NCBI GenBank assembly: GCA_012512325.1 | Contig: JAAZEL010000053.1 | Location: forward strand, 1 to 49,266 | Direction of reading: 5' to 3' | Length of the DNA stretch: 49,266 bases | Origin: Candidatus Fermentithermobacillaceae bacterium | Lineage (GTDB): Bacteria; Bacillota; Sulfobacillia; Fermentithermobacillales; Fermentithermobacillaceae | In this document: piece after piece, positions 9,612 to 17,466 of the stretch | How the letters are laid out: each line of letters begins with the position of its first letter | Position numbering within the stretch: the first letter of the stretch is position 1 | Translations under genes and position numbers: made by a program | The notes under the pieces: generated by a model | What the model saw: the letters and a program-made list of their open reading frames with translations, nothing else | Databases searched by the model: none | Told to the model about the DNA's origin: nothing

Positions 9612-10822
9612 GCATTCTGCCCCCCGAAACCAAATGAATTGTTCAGCGCCACCTTGATTTTCCCGGATCTTGCCCTGTTAGGCACGTAATCAAGATCGCA
9701 CTCCGGATCAGGTGTCTCGTAGTTAATCGTAGGCGGCACGGTTTCGTGCTCAATGGTCAGGACGGTAGCTATGGTCTCCACGGCGCCTGCGGCCCCCAGC
9801 AAATGGCCGGTCATGGACTTCGTCGAAGAGATCATGATGTCATACGCCCTGTTACCCAACGCGGCCTTAATGGCCTGGGTCTCATTGGCATCGTTATACG
9901 GTGTGGAAGAACCGTGGGCATTTATGTAATCCACCTCTCCCGGATCTACCCCTGCATCCCTCAAAGCAGCTTCCATGGTCCGCCTGGCTCCTTCTCCTTC
10001 AGGGGCCGGCGCGGTCATGTGATAGGCGTCAGAGGCATTTCCATATCCCGCGATCTCCGCATATACCCTTGCGTTTCTGCTCAAGGCATGGGTAAGCTCC
10101 TCCAGGATGAGCACCCCGGCGCCTTCCCCGATCACAAAGCCGTCCCGGTGCTTGTCGAAAGGCCGGCAGGCTCCGGAGACAAGGTCGTTCCTGGTTGACA
10201 GGGCTTTCATGCTGCAAAAGCCCGCAATAGCAAGGGGCACTATAGGGGCTTCAGAGCCGCCGGCAACCATTACATCGGCATAGTTGCCTTGGATCATCCT
10301 GAAAGCTTTCCCGACGGCGTTAGCTCCGGAAGCACAAGCCGTGACTATGGCGCTTATGGGGCCTTTGAACCCAAAGGTTATCGATATCTGCCCCGCCGCC
10401 ATGTTTGGAATCATCATGGGGATGAAGAAGGGTGAAACCCTGTTGGGCCCCAGGGACAGGAACCTGTCGTATTGGCCGGTAACCGTCTCGATGCCCGCCA
10501 TCCCCGTCCCAATTATGACTCCTGCCCTTTCGGGCTTGAAGCATCCGGCAATGCCTGAATCCTCAATGGCCATGCGGGCACACGCCACGGCCATCTGTGT
10601 AAACCGATCCATCTTCCTGGCTTCCCTGCGATCTATGTACAGTTCCGGCTCGAAGTCTACCTCGCCTGCTATCCTGGAAGGGAGGCCGGTGGCATCAAAC
10701 CTGGTGATCTCCCTGATGCCCGATTTCCCTTCTATAAGGCTTTCCCAAAACTCAGACAGGCCCGTACCGACAGGGCTTATTACACCCATTCCCGTCACGA
10801 CCACTCGCCTGCTCCTATCCAT
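9581..10822 (-). CDS. fabF: Beta-ketoacyl-ACP synthase II
   Basis: MDRSRRVVVTGMGVISPVGTGLSEFWESLIEGKSGI; VTACASGANA active-site Cys; NAHGSSTPYND; STKSMTGHLLGAAG; NNSFGFGGQNA. Confidence 0.95.
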   Translation of the reverse strand: MDRSRRVVVTGMGVISPVGTGLSEFWESLIEGKSGIREITRFDATGLPSRIAGEVDFEPELYIDRREARKMDRFTQMAVACARMAIEDSGIAGCFKPERAGVIIGTGMAGIETVTGQYDRFLSLGPNRVSPFFIPMMIPNMAAGQISITFGFKGPISAIVTACASGANAVGKAFRMIQGNYADVMVAGGSEAPIVPLAIAGFCSMKALSTRNDLVSGACRPFDKHRDGFVIGEGAGVLILEELTHALSRNARVYAEIAGYGNASDAYHMTAPAPEGEGARRTMEAALRDAGVDPGEVDYINAHGSSTPYNDANETQAIKAALGNRAYDIMISSTKSMTGHLLGAAGAVETIATVLTIEHETVPPTINYETPDPECDLDYVPNRARSGKIKVALNNSFGFGGQNACLVLKKYKD

Positions 10823-10862
10823 CACCTGCCACCCGCCTGTCACTCCAAGACACCTCAAAAGG

Positions 10863-10890
10863 ACAAAAGGGCCTCACCCGGGAGGCCCTG
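10863..10890 (-). terminator. Intrinsic terminator or attenuator between acpP and fabF
   Basis: Minus-strand AGGGCCTC-CCGGGT-GAGGCCCTTTTG: GC-rich hairpin followed by TTTT. Confidence 0.6.
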
Positions 10891-10900
10891 TGCAATCCGC

Positions 10901-11143
10901 TCATTCTTTGAGGTGTTCCACCAAGTAGTCTACTGCATCTTGCACCGTAGACATGTTCTCGGCATCCTCGTCTGATATGGTAATTCCAAACTCGCTTTCG
11001 AAAGCCATTATCAGGTCAACTATCTCCAGAGAATCAGCACCCAGATCGTCGATGAACGAAGCTTCCAGGGTTACCAGAGACTCTTCAACACCTAGTTGAT
11101 CCACAATAGTCTTCTTCACCTTTTCAAAAATCTTGTCCGACAT
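10901..11143 (-). CDS. acpP: Acyl carrier protein
   Basis: [33 protein letters not shown] with the DSL phosphopantetheine site. Confidence 0.97.
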   Translation of the reverse strand: MSDKIFEKVKKTIVDQLGVEESLVTLEASFIDDLGADSLEIVDLIMAFESEFGITISDEDAENMSTVQDAVDYLVEHLKE

Positions 11144-11169
11144 GCCAATTCACCTCCTTGCCCGAAACC

Positions 11170-11934
11170 CTATAAGATAAACCCGGAAGACAAACCTCCG
11201 TCAACGGGCAGGACCTGTCCGGTGATATAGCCGGCTTGTGGCGACGACAGGAAGGCCACGGCATAGGCCACCTCTTCAGGAGTTCCAGGCCTGCCCAGGG
11301 GTATCTGCCCCTCTAATGCCTCTTTGACGTCCGGAGGCAAGTTGTCGGTCATATCTGTAGATATGTATCCGGGTGCCACTACATTCGCTGTGATGCCATA
11401 TCTTGCCACCTCTTTGGCAAGGCTCACGGTGAAGCCAATTATCCCTGCCTTAGCGGCGGCATAATTGGACTGCCCCGGGTTGCCCCTCAAAGCCACTACC
11501 GAAGAGATGTTGACTATCCTCCCACTTCTTCTCCGGGCCATGCTCCTTACAGCCCACTTGGTGACATTGTACACCCCCTTCAAGTTGGTGTATATCACAT
11601 GGTCCCAATCATCCTCGCTCATCCGCATGAGCAGTGCATCGCGGGTTATGCCTGCGTTGCAAACCAGAACCTCGACCGGGCCCAGTTGTTCTTCTGAACG
11701 CAGGACAAGTTGCCTGGCAGCATCGTGTATGGATACGTCACACTGAAGCACCACAGCCCTGCCCCCCGCCTCCCCAACAAGCCTCACGGTTTCCAGGGCC
11801 CCTGCCTGGTCCGCAAGGTAGTTCACGGCGAGATCGAACCCGTTCCGGGCCAGTTCCACAGCACAAGCTCTCCCGATACCCCTCGATGCGCCTGTTACCA
11901 GAGCGACAGGACGATCGAGCATCATTCTAACCAA
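11170..11934 (-). CDS. fabG: 3-oxoacyl-ACP reductase
   Basis: SDR: ALVTGASRGIGRACA, NAGITRDALLMRM, YAAAKAG. Confidence 0.95.
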   Translation of the reverse strand: MVRMMLDRPVALVTGASRGIGRACAVELARNGFDLAVNYLADQAGALETVRLVGEAGGRAVVLQCDVSIHDAARQLVLRSEEQLGPVEVLVCNAGITRDALLMRMSEDDWDHVIYTNLKGVYNVTKWAVRSMARRRSGRIVNISSVVALRGNPGQSNYAAAKAGIIGFTVSLAKEVARYGITANVVAPGYISTDMTDNLPPDVKEALEGQIPLGRPGTPEEVAYAVAFLSSPQAGYITGQVLPVDGGLSSGFIL

Positions 11935-12866
11935 GCCTCCTTGTGAGAATCAAGCACCTCATCAACATCTTCAGGGGAGGCAAATCTCACAAACCCAACC
12001 CCCGGATCTATCCTCCGCCCGAACCCGGAAAGGGTCTTGCCCGGCCCCACTTCAACAAACAAGGAGGCGCCGTCGCGGATCATGTTCTCGATAGCAACTT
12101 GCCACAACACAGGAGACGTCACCTGCTGTATGAGCCCTTCCTTTATTTCCTCGGGTTCGGATACTGTCTTGCCCGAGACATTGCAGTAAACGGGAACGTT
12201 GGGAGGGTTTAGGCCCACGGTATCCAGGTCTCTTGCCAGTTTGAGGGCGGCAGGCTCCATGAGGGCGCAATGAAAAGGTGCGCTTACAGGAATCGGGACT
12301 GCCCTGCCACCCCTGTCCCGTACCGCCTTGCACACTTGATCCACGGCTCCGGCTTCACCGGAAATCACCACCTGCCCCGGACAGTTGTAATTGCCTACAG
12401 TGACCACTCCGTGTTTGGAAGCTGCGAAGCACAAGGCTTCCAGTTCAGCGTAGGGCATGCCCATGATGGCCGCCATGCCTCCTTTGCCTGGAGGACACAC
12501 TTCCTGCATATACAGGCCACGCTTGCGTGCAAGCAGCACCGCATCTTCAAAAGCCAGGCTACCTGCTACAACAAGGGCGCTGTATTCACCCAGACTGAAC
12601 CCTGCCACCATATCCGGCCTCAGCCCGTGGGATTCAAGCACTCTTGCCAACGCAACGCTTACGGCAAGTATGGCAGGCTGGGCGTTCTGGGTAAGAGTCA
12701 GCCGGTCCGCAGGGCCGTGGAACACAAGCTCCGACAACTTAAACCCCAAAACCTTGTCTGCGGTGTCGAACACTTCCCTTGCAACCGAATAACTGTCGTA
12801 AAGCTCCTTACCCATTCCCGGATACTGGCTTCCCTGTCCCGGAAATATCCATGCAACCCTGGTCAA
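11922..12866 (-). CDS. fabD: Malonyl-CoA:ACP transacylase (TTG start)
   Basis: (M)TRVAWIFPGQGSQYPGMGKELY; GFSLGEYSALV active-site serine. The start codon at 12864-12866 is CAA on plus, i.e. TTG on minus. Confidence 0.94.
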   Translation of the reverse strand: MTRVAWIFPGQGSQYPGMGKELYDSYSVAREVFDTADKVLGFKLSELVFHGPADRLTLTQNAQPAILAVSVALARVLESHGLRPDMVAGFSLGEYSALVVAGSLAFEDAVLLARKRGLYMQEVCPPGKGGMAAIMGMPYAELEALCFAASKHGVVTVGNYNCPGQVVISGEAGAVDQVCKAVRDRGGRAVPIPVSAPFHCALMEPAALKLARDLDTVGLNPPNVPVYCNVSGKTVSEPEEIKEGLIQQVTSPVLWQVAIENMIRDGASLFVEVGPGKTLSGFGRRIDPGVGFVRFASPEDVDEVLDSHKEAWLE

Positions 12867-12945
12867 TTGCTACACCCCATATGTCAATCGCCATACCCTA
12901 TCTGTCAGTTGCCACATGCTACCTGTCGATTGCCATGCCCTACCC
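12862..12945. repeat. Four-unit 21-bp tandem repeat upstream of and overlapping the fabD start
   Basis: Plus-strand units: gtcaattgctacaccccatat / gtcaatcgccataccctatct / gtcagttgccacatgctacct / gtcgattgccatgccctaccc, period exactly 21. Confidence 0.85.
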
Positions 12946-12951
12946 GCAAAA

Positions 12952-13809
12952 TCAGATACATCCGGCAGGAATGGCCAACAGGGCAAGGGTGCCAGGCCCC
13001 GTGTGGGTGCCGATGATAGCCCCGATTTCGGTTTCAAAATACCTGGTTACACTGAACGCAGCTTGCGCCCTCTCCTTGAGCAAGGCTGCTTCCTTGGGGG
13101 CGCTGGCATGTGAGATGCAAAGACACACTTCTGCTTCACCGGCCAGCCGCTCTTTGGCAATCTCCACCATCCTGGGGATAACCTTATCTTTTCCCCTGAC
13201 CCTCTCGGTAGCCGTTACGTAGCCTTCCTTGTCCAGGGAAAGCACAGGCTTCATGTTGAGGAGGGTACCCAGAAAATGCGCCGCCCTGCCTATCCTGCCG
13301 TTCCTGGCGAGGTAATCCAGGGTATCAACGCAGAACACGGTGACCGAGCTGTCACGCATGCGGCTCACGGAAGCAGCGATTTCATCCAAGGACTTGCCTT
13401 CGGCGGCCATTTCCCGAGCCAGGATAGCCATCATACCGTACATTCCCGACGCTGACCTCGAGTCAATAACCTCGATCCGCCTGTCAGGAAGCGCCTGCCT
13501 TGCTATGAGCGCCGATTGATAAGTACCGCTCAAGGCAGACGAAAGGGTAATCGTCAACACAGGCGAGCCGTCTTCTGTCAGTTTTTCAAAAACCTGTTGG
13601 AAGTCCCAAGGTGACGGTTGTGATGTACGTGCGATATGTGACGAAGACTCGAGTTTTTCATAAAACGCTTTGCCGCGCAGTTCGTAGCCGTCCTTGTAGG
13701 TTTCGTCTCCGAAATGCACGTTCAAGGGGACAACAGTGATCCCCAGGCTTTCCAGGAACTTCGGTTCAAAATCCTGGGCACTGTCGGTAACGATCTTAAC
13801 CTGAGCCAT
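12952..13809 (-). CDS. DegV family protein (FakB-type fatty-acid-binding)
   Basis: MAQVKIVTDSAQDFEPKFLESLGITVVPLNVHFGDETYKDGYEL; ARTSQPSPWDFQQVFEKL; TITLSSALSGTYQSA; IEVIDSRSASGMYG. Confidence 0.92.
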   Translation of the reverse strand: MAQVKIVTDSAQDFEPKFLESLGITVVPLNVHFGDETYKDGYELRGKAFYEKLESSSHIARTSQPSPWDFQQVFEKLTEDGSPVLTITLSSALSGTYQSALIARQALPDRRIEVIDSRSASGMYGMMAILAREMAAEGKSLDEIAASVSRMRDSSVTVFCVDTLDYLARNGRIGRAAHFLGTLLNMKPVLSLDKEGYVTATERVRGKDKVIPRMVEIAKERLAGEAEVCLCISHASAPKEAALLKERAQAAFSVTRYFETEIGAIIGTHTGPGTLALLAIPAGCI

Positions 13810-13849
13810 ATCCATATGCCCCTTTCCCATGAGATCCTCCGGGCCCCGA

Positions 13850-14878
13850 TCACGATTGGTCCCGGTGAATCTCTGATATGGTTTCACAGATAATCGAAGC
13901 CACGTCATTGGATATGAATTTGAGTGCCTGAGCTATTCCGTTTGCAATGGCCGTGGCACCGGATGAGCCGTGGCATTTCACCACACAGCCCTCCAAACCC
14001 AGCAGGGGTGCGCCTCCGTAGGAGGAGTAGTCAAGCACCTCTCCAAGCTTGCGGAACACAGGTTTCATGAGCAGGCCTCCCAACCTGGACCTCATGCTGC
14101 GGTCAACCTGCTCCCTTATGGTCTCCATTTGGAACAGCACGGTCCCCTCGCAAGTCTTGAGGAAAACGTTGCCGGTAAACCCGTCGGTCACCACCACATC
14201 AGCTTTTCCGAAAAACACGTCCCGGGCTTCCACATTGCCGACGAAATTGAGGGGAGCCGCTTGCATCAGGCTGTACGCCTTCCTCGCAGTCATGTTGCCC
14301 TTGCCTTCCTCCGCTCCGATATTGAGCAGGCCCACTGTGGGTTCGTCCCACCCCAATACGCGCTCCGCGTATATCCTGCCCATGAGCCCGAACTGCACCA
14401 GAGTCTCGGGGCGTACATCAGACGAAGCTCCCAAATCCACAAACAGCACGCCCGGCTTGCTCCGGGAAGGCAAGACCATCCCCAGGCAAGGACGGTCGAT
14501 GCCTTTGGCACGTCTGATGATCAGCACACCGCCTGCGACAAGAGCCCCGGTAGACCCTGCCGAGACAAAGCCTCCTGCTTGCCCGGCTTTCACGGCATTG
14601 AGCCCCCGCACGATTGTAGAATCCTTTTTGTGGCGTATGGCGCTCACAGGTGGGTCGTCGAGCGTAATCACTTGACTGCATTCGATTGTCTCAAGGTTCG
14701 GAGAATCACCGCGGCTCCTGAGCTTGGCAATCGCCTCTGCATCGCCCAGTGCCAGGATATGTGTGCCCTGTTCCAGGGCGGCCACACACCCCTCAATGGC
14801 CGCATCAGGGGCGTAGTCACCCCCCATGAGGTCCACGGCCACAGTGGCTGTGGTTCTTGCCTCCGTTCCGCTGTTCAC
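13850..14878 (-). CDS. plsX: Phosphate acyltransferase PlsX
   Basis: VAVDLMGGDYAPDAAIEG; VSAGSTGALVAGGVLIIRR; DGFTGNVFLKTCEG; LLGLEGCVVKCHGSSGATAI. Confidence 0.95.
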   Translation of the reverse strand: MNSGTEARTTATVAVDLMGGDYAPDAAIEGCVAALEQGTHILALGDAEAIAKLRSRGDSPNLETIECSQVITLDDPPVSAIRHKKDSTIVRGLNAVKAGQAGGFVSAGSTGALVAGGVLIIRRAKGIDRPCLGMVLPSRSKPGVLFVDLGASSDVRPETLVQFGLMGRIYAERVLGWDEPTVGLLNIGAEEGKGNMTARKAYSLMQAAPLNFVGNVEARDVFFGKADVVVTDGFTGNVFLKTCEGTVLFQMETIREQVDRSMRSRLGGLLMKPVFRKLGEVLDYSSYGGAPLLGLEGCVVKCHGSSGATAIANGIAQALKFISNDVASIICETISEIHRDQS

Positions 14879-15450
14879 TCCTGGCCCCCCCTCTCGTCTA
14901 ACGCGAAAACAAGAAACTTGCCTCGGAACACAAGCTCACCCCTGACACGGGTTTCCACCAGAACGACGAACTTCTGCCCTTTTTGTCTGATGACTTGCGC
15001 TTTGGCGATGAGTTTCTCACCCACCTTGGCCTGCCTCTTGAACTTGAGGTTGGCAATACCCGTAACCACGTTATCAGCATCGATCACGGAGATGGCAAGG
15101 GAATTGGCCTGGGCGAAGATATAGTGGCTCCTGGTAATCCCTGTGCGCTCAAAGGCCATGTCGGGGGTTATTTCCATGATTGAAATCCCGGACTTTCCAA
15201 GTTCAAGGTCTGCGAGTTCTCCCACAACCTCCCGTTGCCCCATGGACCTGAGTCTCTGATAGGCTCTTTCGGCAACCTGTTTTGTCCGGGTCCTCTGTCC
15301 TGGGATGCCGAGGGCAAGCCTGTCAAGGCGGATGGTCTGTACGCTTACGTCAAAATGTCGGGCCAGCCTCCGGTCAGGCAAGAACGGATTGGCGGTAAGG
15401 ATCTCCTTGAGTTGTTCTCTCCGCTGTTTAGGATCGTGCCCCATCAGCAT
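14875..15450 (-). CDS. fapR: Transcription factor FapR (malonyl-CoA-responsive fatty acid/phospholipid regulator)
   Basis: N-terminal HTH KEILTANPFLPDRRLARHFDVSVQTIRLDRLALGIPGQRTR plus C-terminal hot-dog domain; immediately upstream of plsX. Confidence 0.92.
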   Translation of the reverse strand: MLMGHDPKQRREQLKEILTANPFLPDRRLARHFDVSVQTIRLDRLALGIPGQRTRTKQVAERAYQRLRSMGQREVVGELADLELGKSGISIMEITPDMAFERTGITRSHYIFAQANSLAISVIDADNVVTGIANLKFKRQAKVGEKLIAKAQVIRQKGQKFVVLVETRVRGELVFRGKFLVFALDERGGQE

Positions 15451-15461
15451 TCACCCTGATC

Positions 15462-15480
15462 ATTAGCACCTACTACTAAT
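15462..15480 (-). promoter_or_regulatory. FapR operator
   Basis: ATTAGCACCTACTACTAAT closely matches the known FapR box ATTAGTACCTGRTACTAAT and lies just upstream of fapR. Confidence 0.85.
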
Positions 15481-15498
15481 ACCTTCATCTTAAGCTAG

Positions 15499-15527
15499 AG
15501 TATATAAGTCCGGGGAGTTATCTGCAA
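15499..15527 (-). promoter_or_regulatory. Putative SigA-type promoter of the fapR operon
   Basis: Minus strand TTGCAG-N17-TATACT; the FapR box would sit about +10 to +30. Confidence 0.5.
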
Positions 15528-15645
15528 CAACAAATCTCATAACTGGGTTCTGCGTTTTCTGACCGCTCATCGAATCTCGCAGGGTTTTGTGGCTGTTCAG
15601 TGAGTGCCGTGAGCAAAAAGCACTGTTAACAAGAACCACTGCAGA

Positions 15646-15681
15646 TAAAACGAGCACCATCGAACTCCAATCCGATGGTGC
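15646..15681 (-). terminator. Intrinsic terminator downstream of rpmF
   Basis: Minus strand GCACCATCG-10 nt-CGATGGTGC followed by TCGTTTTATC. Confidence 0.6.
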
Positions 15682-15901
15682 CTGGTCTTCTTCGCCTGAA
15701 AGGCTCGGTTCAGGAATGGACATGTCTTGCTGAGACTCTTCCAATAGGTCTCCGGACTGAATGCCCAACCCCAGGGTTAACCGCAGGGTTTCGCGGGCGC
15801 TCCGGGAACAGCTCCTTACTGCCGCACCCCGGGGCCCTACTGCTGTACCCTGATGACTTCCTGGCCTTCTTAGCCAGAAACGGAAAATTGCCTTGCCAGG
15901 T

Positions 15902-16090
15902 CTACTGCTGTGCCTTGATGACTTCCCGGCCCCTGTAGTACCCGCAATCAGGACAAACCCTGTGCGGCATGCGCAACGAGTGGCATCTCGGGCACTCTAC
16001 CAGGTTGGGAGCTGAAAGCCTTTTCTTCCAAGCATGAGCTCTCCTCATATCCCGCTTAGACCTAGACGTCCTTCTCTTTGGAACTGCCAT
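15902..16090 (-). CDS. rpmF: 50S ribosomal protein L32
   Basis: [58 protein letters not shown]; two CxxC pairs. Confidence 0.97.
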   Translation of the reverse strand: MAVPKRRTSRSKRDMRRAHAWKKRLSAPNLVECPRCHSLRMPHRVCPDCGYYRGREVIKAQQ

Positions 16091-16643
16091 CTTCCTTGCC
16101 CCTTTCCCCTAAAGCTTCCAACAGTTTCCTGCCGAACAGTGTGGCTTGGCCTTCCAGCCCCGCACACTGACACTGCGTCTCATTCAGATTTGCGCCGCAG
16201 GCCGGACATAATCCCTTACATCGCTCTTCGCACAAGGGTTTCATGGGAATGCTCAGGATAAGTCCGCCCTGCACCATGTCGTCCAAAATACAATAGCCGT
16301 CAAACAAGGCATAGGTCTCCACATCATCTTCATCCTCATATTCCCGGGCATCGGGGTCGTCCACAAACCTGCCTTCGCAGTCAAACTCAATGGGCATGTC
16401 AAAATCCGCAAGGCACCTGGAACATGCAAGGCGCACGGTTCCCGTGACGTTAGCTTGAACGTATACCCCTTCACCGGTGGACGTGGCGACACCCTTAACC
16501 GTAAACGGATCCGGCGCAGAAATGTCGTTCTTCCCGTCCGCATCCAGCTCTATGGAGCCTGTTTCGAAAAACGGAATGCTGGCGCCGGGCTGTTCGATTA
16601 TCTCTGAGACGTCTATCTTCACACTCTGACCCTCCATTGGCAT
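16062..16643 (-). CDS. DUF177 / YceD-like protein
   Basis: [26 protein letters not shown]...[25 protein letters not shown]; upstream of rpmF, as is typical. Confidence 0.88.
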   Translation of the reverse strand: MPMEGQSVKIDVSEIIEQPGASIPFFETGSIELDADGKNDISAPDPFTVKGVATSTGEGVYVQANVTGTVRLACSRCLADFDMPIEFDCEGRFVDDPDAREYEDEDDVETYALFDGYCILDDMVQGGLILSIPMKPLCEERCKGLCPACGANLNETQCQCAGLEGQATLFGRKLLEALGERGKEDGSSKEKDV

Positions 16644-16675
16644 AAAGGGATTATACCCACACCGAGAAGCGGGTG

Positions 16676-17428
16676 TCAAGAATTGCCGCCTGAGGAAAGC
16701 ACCCTTATCGCCTCCTCAACGGTGTCAACACCGTACACTTCCATGTCCCCGGCAAAGGGCAAAGCCTCTTGGAGGTTCTGCCTGGGAACCAGGAATATCT
16801 CGATGCCCTCTTCTCTGCACGCTATGGTTTTTTGAGCCACTCCCCCTACGGGCAGCACCCTGCCCTCAGAATCCAGAATACCCGTGCCGGCAATCTTCCG
16901 TCCCATCACCATATCCTGGTCCATTCTGGTTACGATTTCAAGGGCAAACACCAGCCCCGCAGACGGGCCCGCCACCTGTCCGGGCCTTATGGTTGCCTTC
17001 ACAGGAAACGGCCCCTGGGCAGGTACATTCATTCCGTGTATGGTCAACGCAACGTAGGCGGCAGTCACTTGGCTCTCGTGCATCAGATCGCGGTTGGCCT
17101 CCAGGTATTCTTCAACGCTTCTTCCGCCGAGCACCTGACGTTTGGACCAAAGGGCCAGGTCACGGTCTAGGGCGGCCCTGAAACACTGCAGGATGGTGGC
17201 CTCCTTTGCCACAACCGAAACCATGTAAAACGAAGCGTCTTGAGAGGGGTACCCTTCGATCTCCACGACCTCGGACAGGTGGATCACCGGGCCGGGGGAA
17301 ACCACAAGATAGCCTGAAGGAACATGGTTCAAGGTCCAAACCAGGGCCACCAAAGCGGCGGCAAGGCCTATTCTTTTCCACCTGGCCTTGTTTTGTCTGA
17401 CCAAATCCGAATACCCCTCCCTCTTCAT
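16676..17428 (-). CDS. YlbL-like secreted/membrane Lon-domain (S16) protease, apparently without PDZ
   Basis: N-terminal TM; S16 domain PGQVAGPSAGLVFALEIVTRMDQD and GTGILDSEGRVLPVGGVAQKTIACREEGIEIFLVPRQN (Ser/Lys dyad present). Confidence 0.85.
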   Translation of the reverse strand: MKREGYSDLVRQNKARWKRIGLAAALVALVWTLNHVPSGYLVVSPGPVIHLSEVVEIEGYPSQDASFYMVSVVAKEATILQCFRAALDRDLALWSKRQVLGGRSVEEYLEANRDLMHESQVTAAYVALTIHGMNVPAQGPFPVKATIRPGQVAGPSAGLVFALEIVTRMDQDMVMGRKIAGTGILDSEGRVLPVGGVAQKTIACREEGIEIFLVPRQNLQEALPFAGDMEVYGVDTVEEAIRVLSSGGNS

Positions 17429-17438
17429 CCATATAGAT
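17409..17438 (+). promoter_or_regulatory. Putative SigE-type sporulation promoter of ylbJ
   Basis: GAATACC-N14-CATATAGAT, compared with SigE consensus kmATATT-N14/15-CATACAnT; about 30 nt upstream of the ylbJ start. Confidence 0.35.
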
Positions 17439-17466
17439 TGATGGTGGGCAAAGGAGGCTTCCCAAT

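Noticed and set aside
12779-13222. Plus-strand ORF with heptapeptide repeats (MSIAIPYLSVATCYLSIAMPYP)
   Set aside because: The repeated peptide is only the 21-bp DNA repeat read on the wrong strand; the rest is antisense to fabD/degV.
13970-15124. 384-aa plus-strand ORF opposite plsX/fapR
   Set aside because: No domain signature (His/Pro/Arg-rich). The opposing frame is clearly PlsX and FapR.
15490-15768. 92-aa minus-strand ORF between rpmF and fapR with a hydrophobic stretch
   Set aside because: Overlaps the proposed rpmF terminator and the fapR promoter; no RBS or family recognised. Probably spurious.
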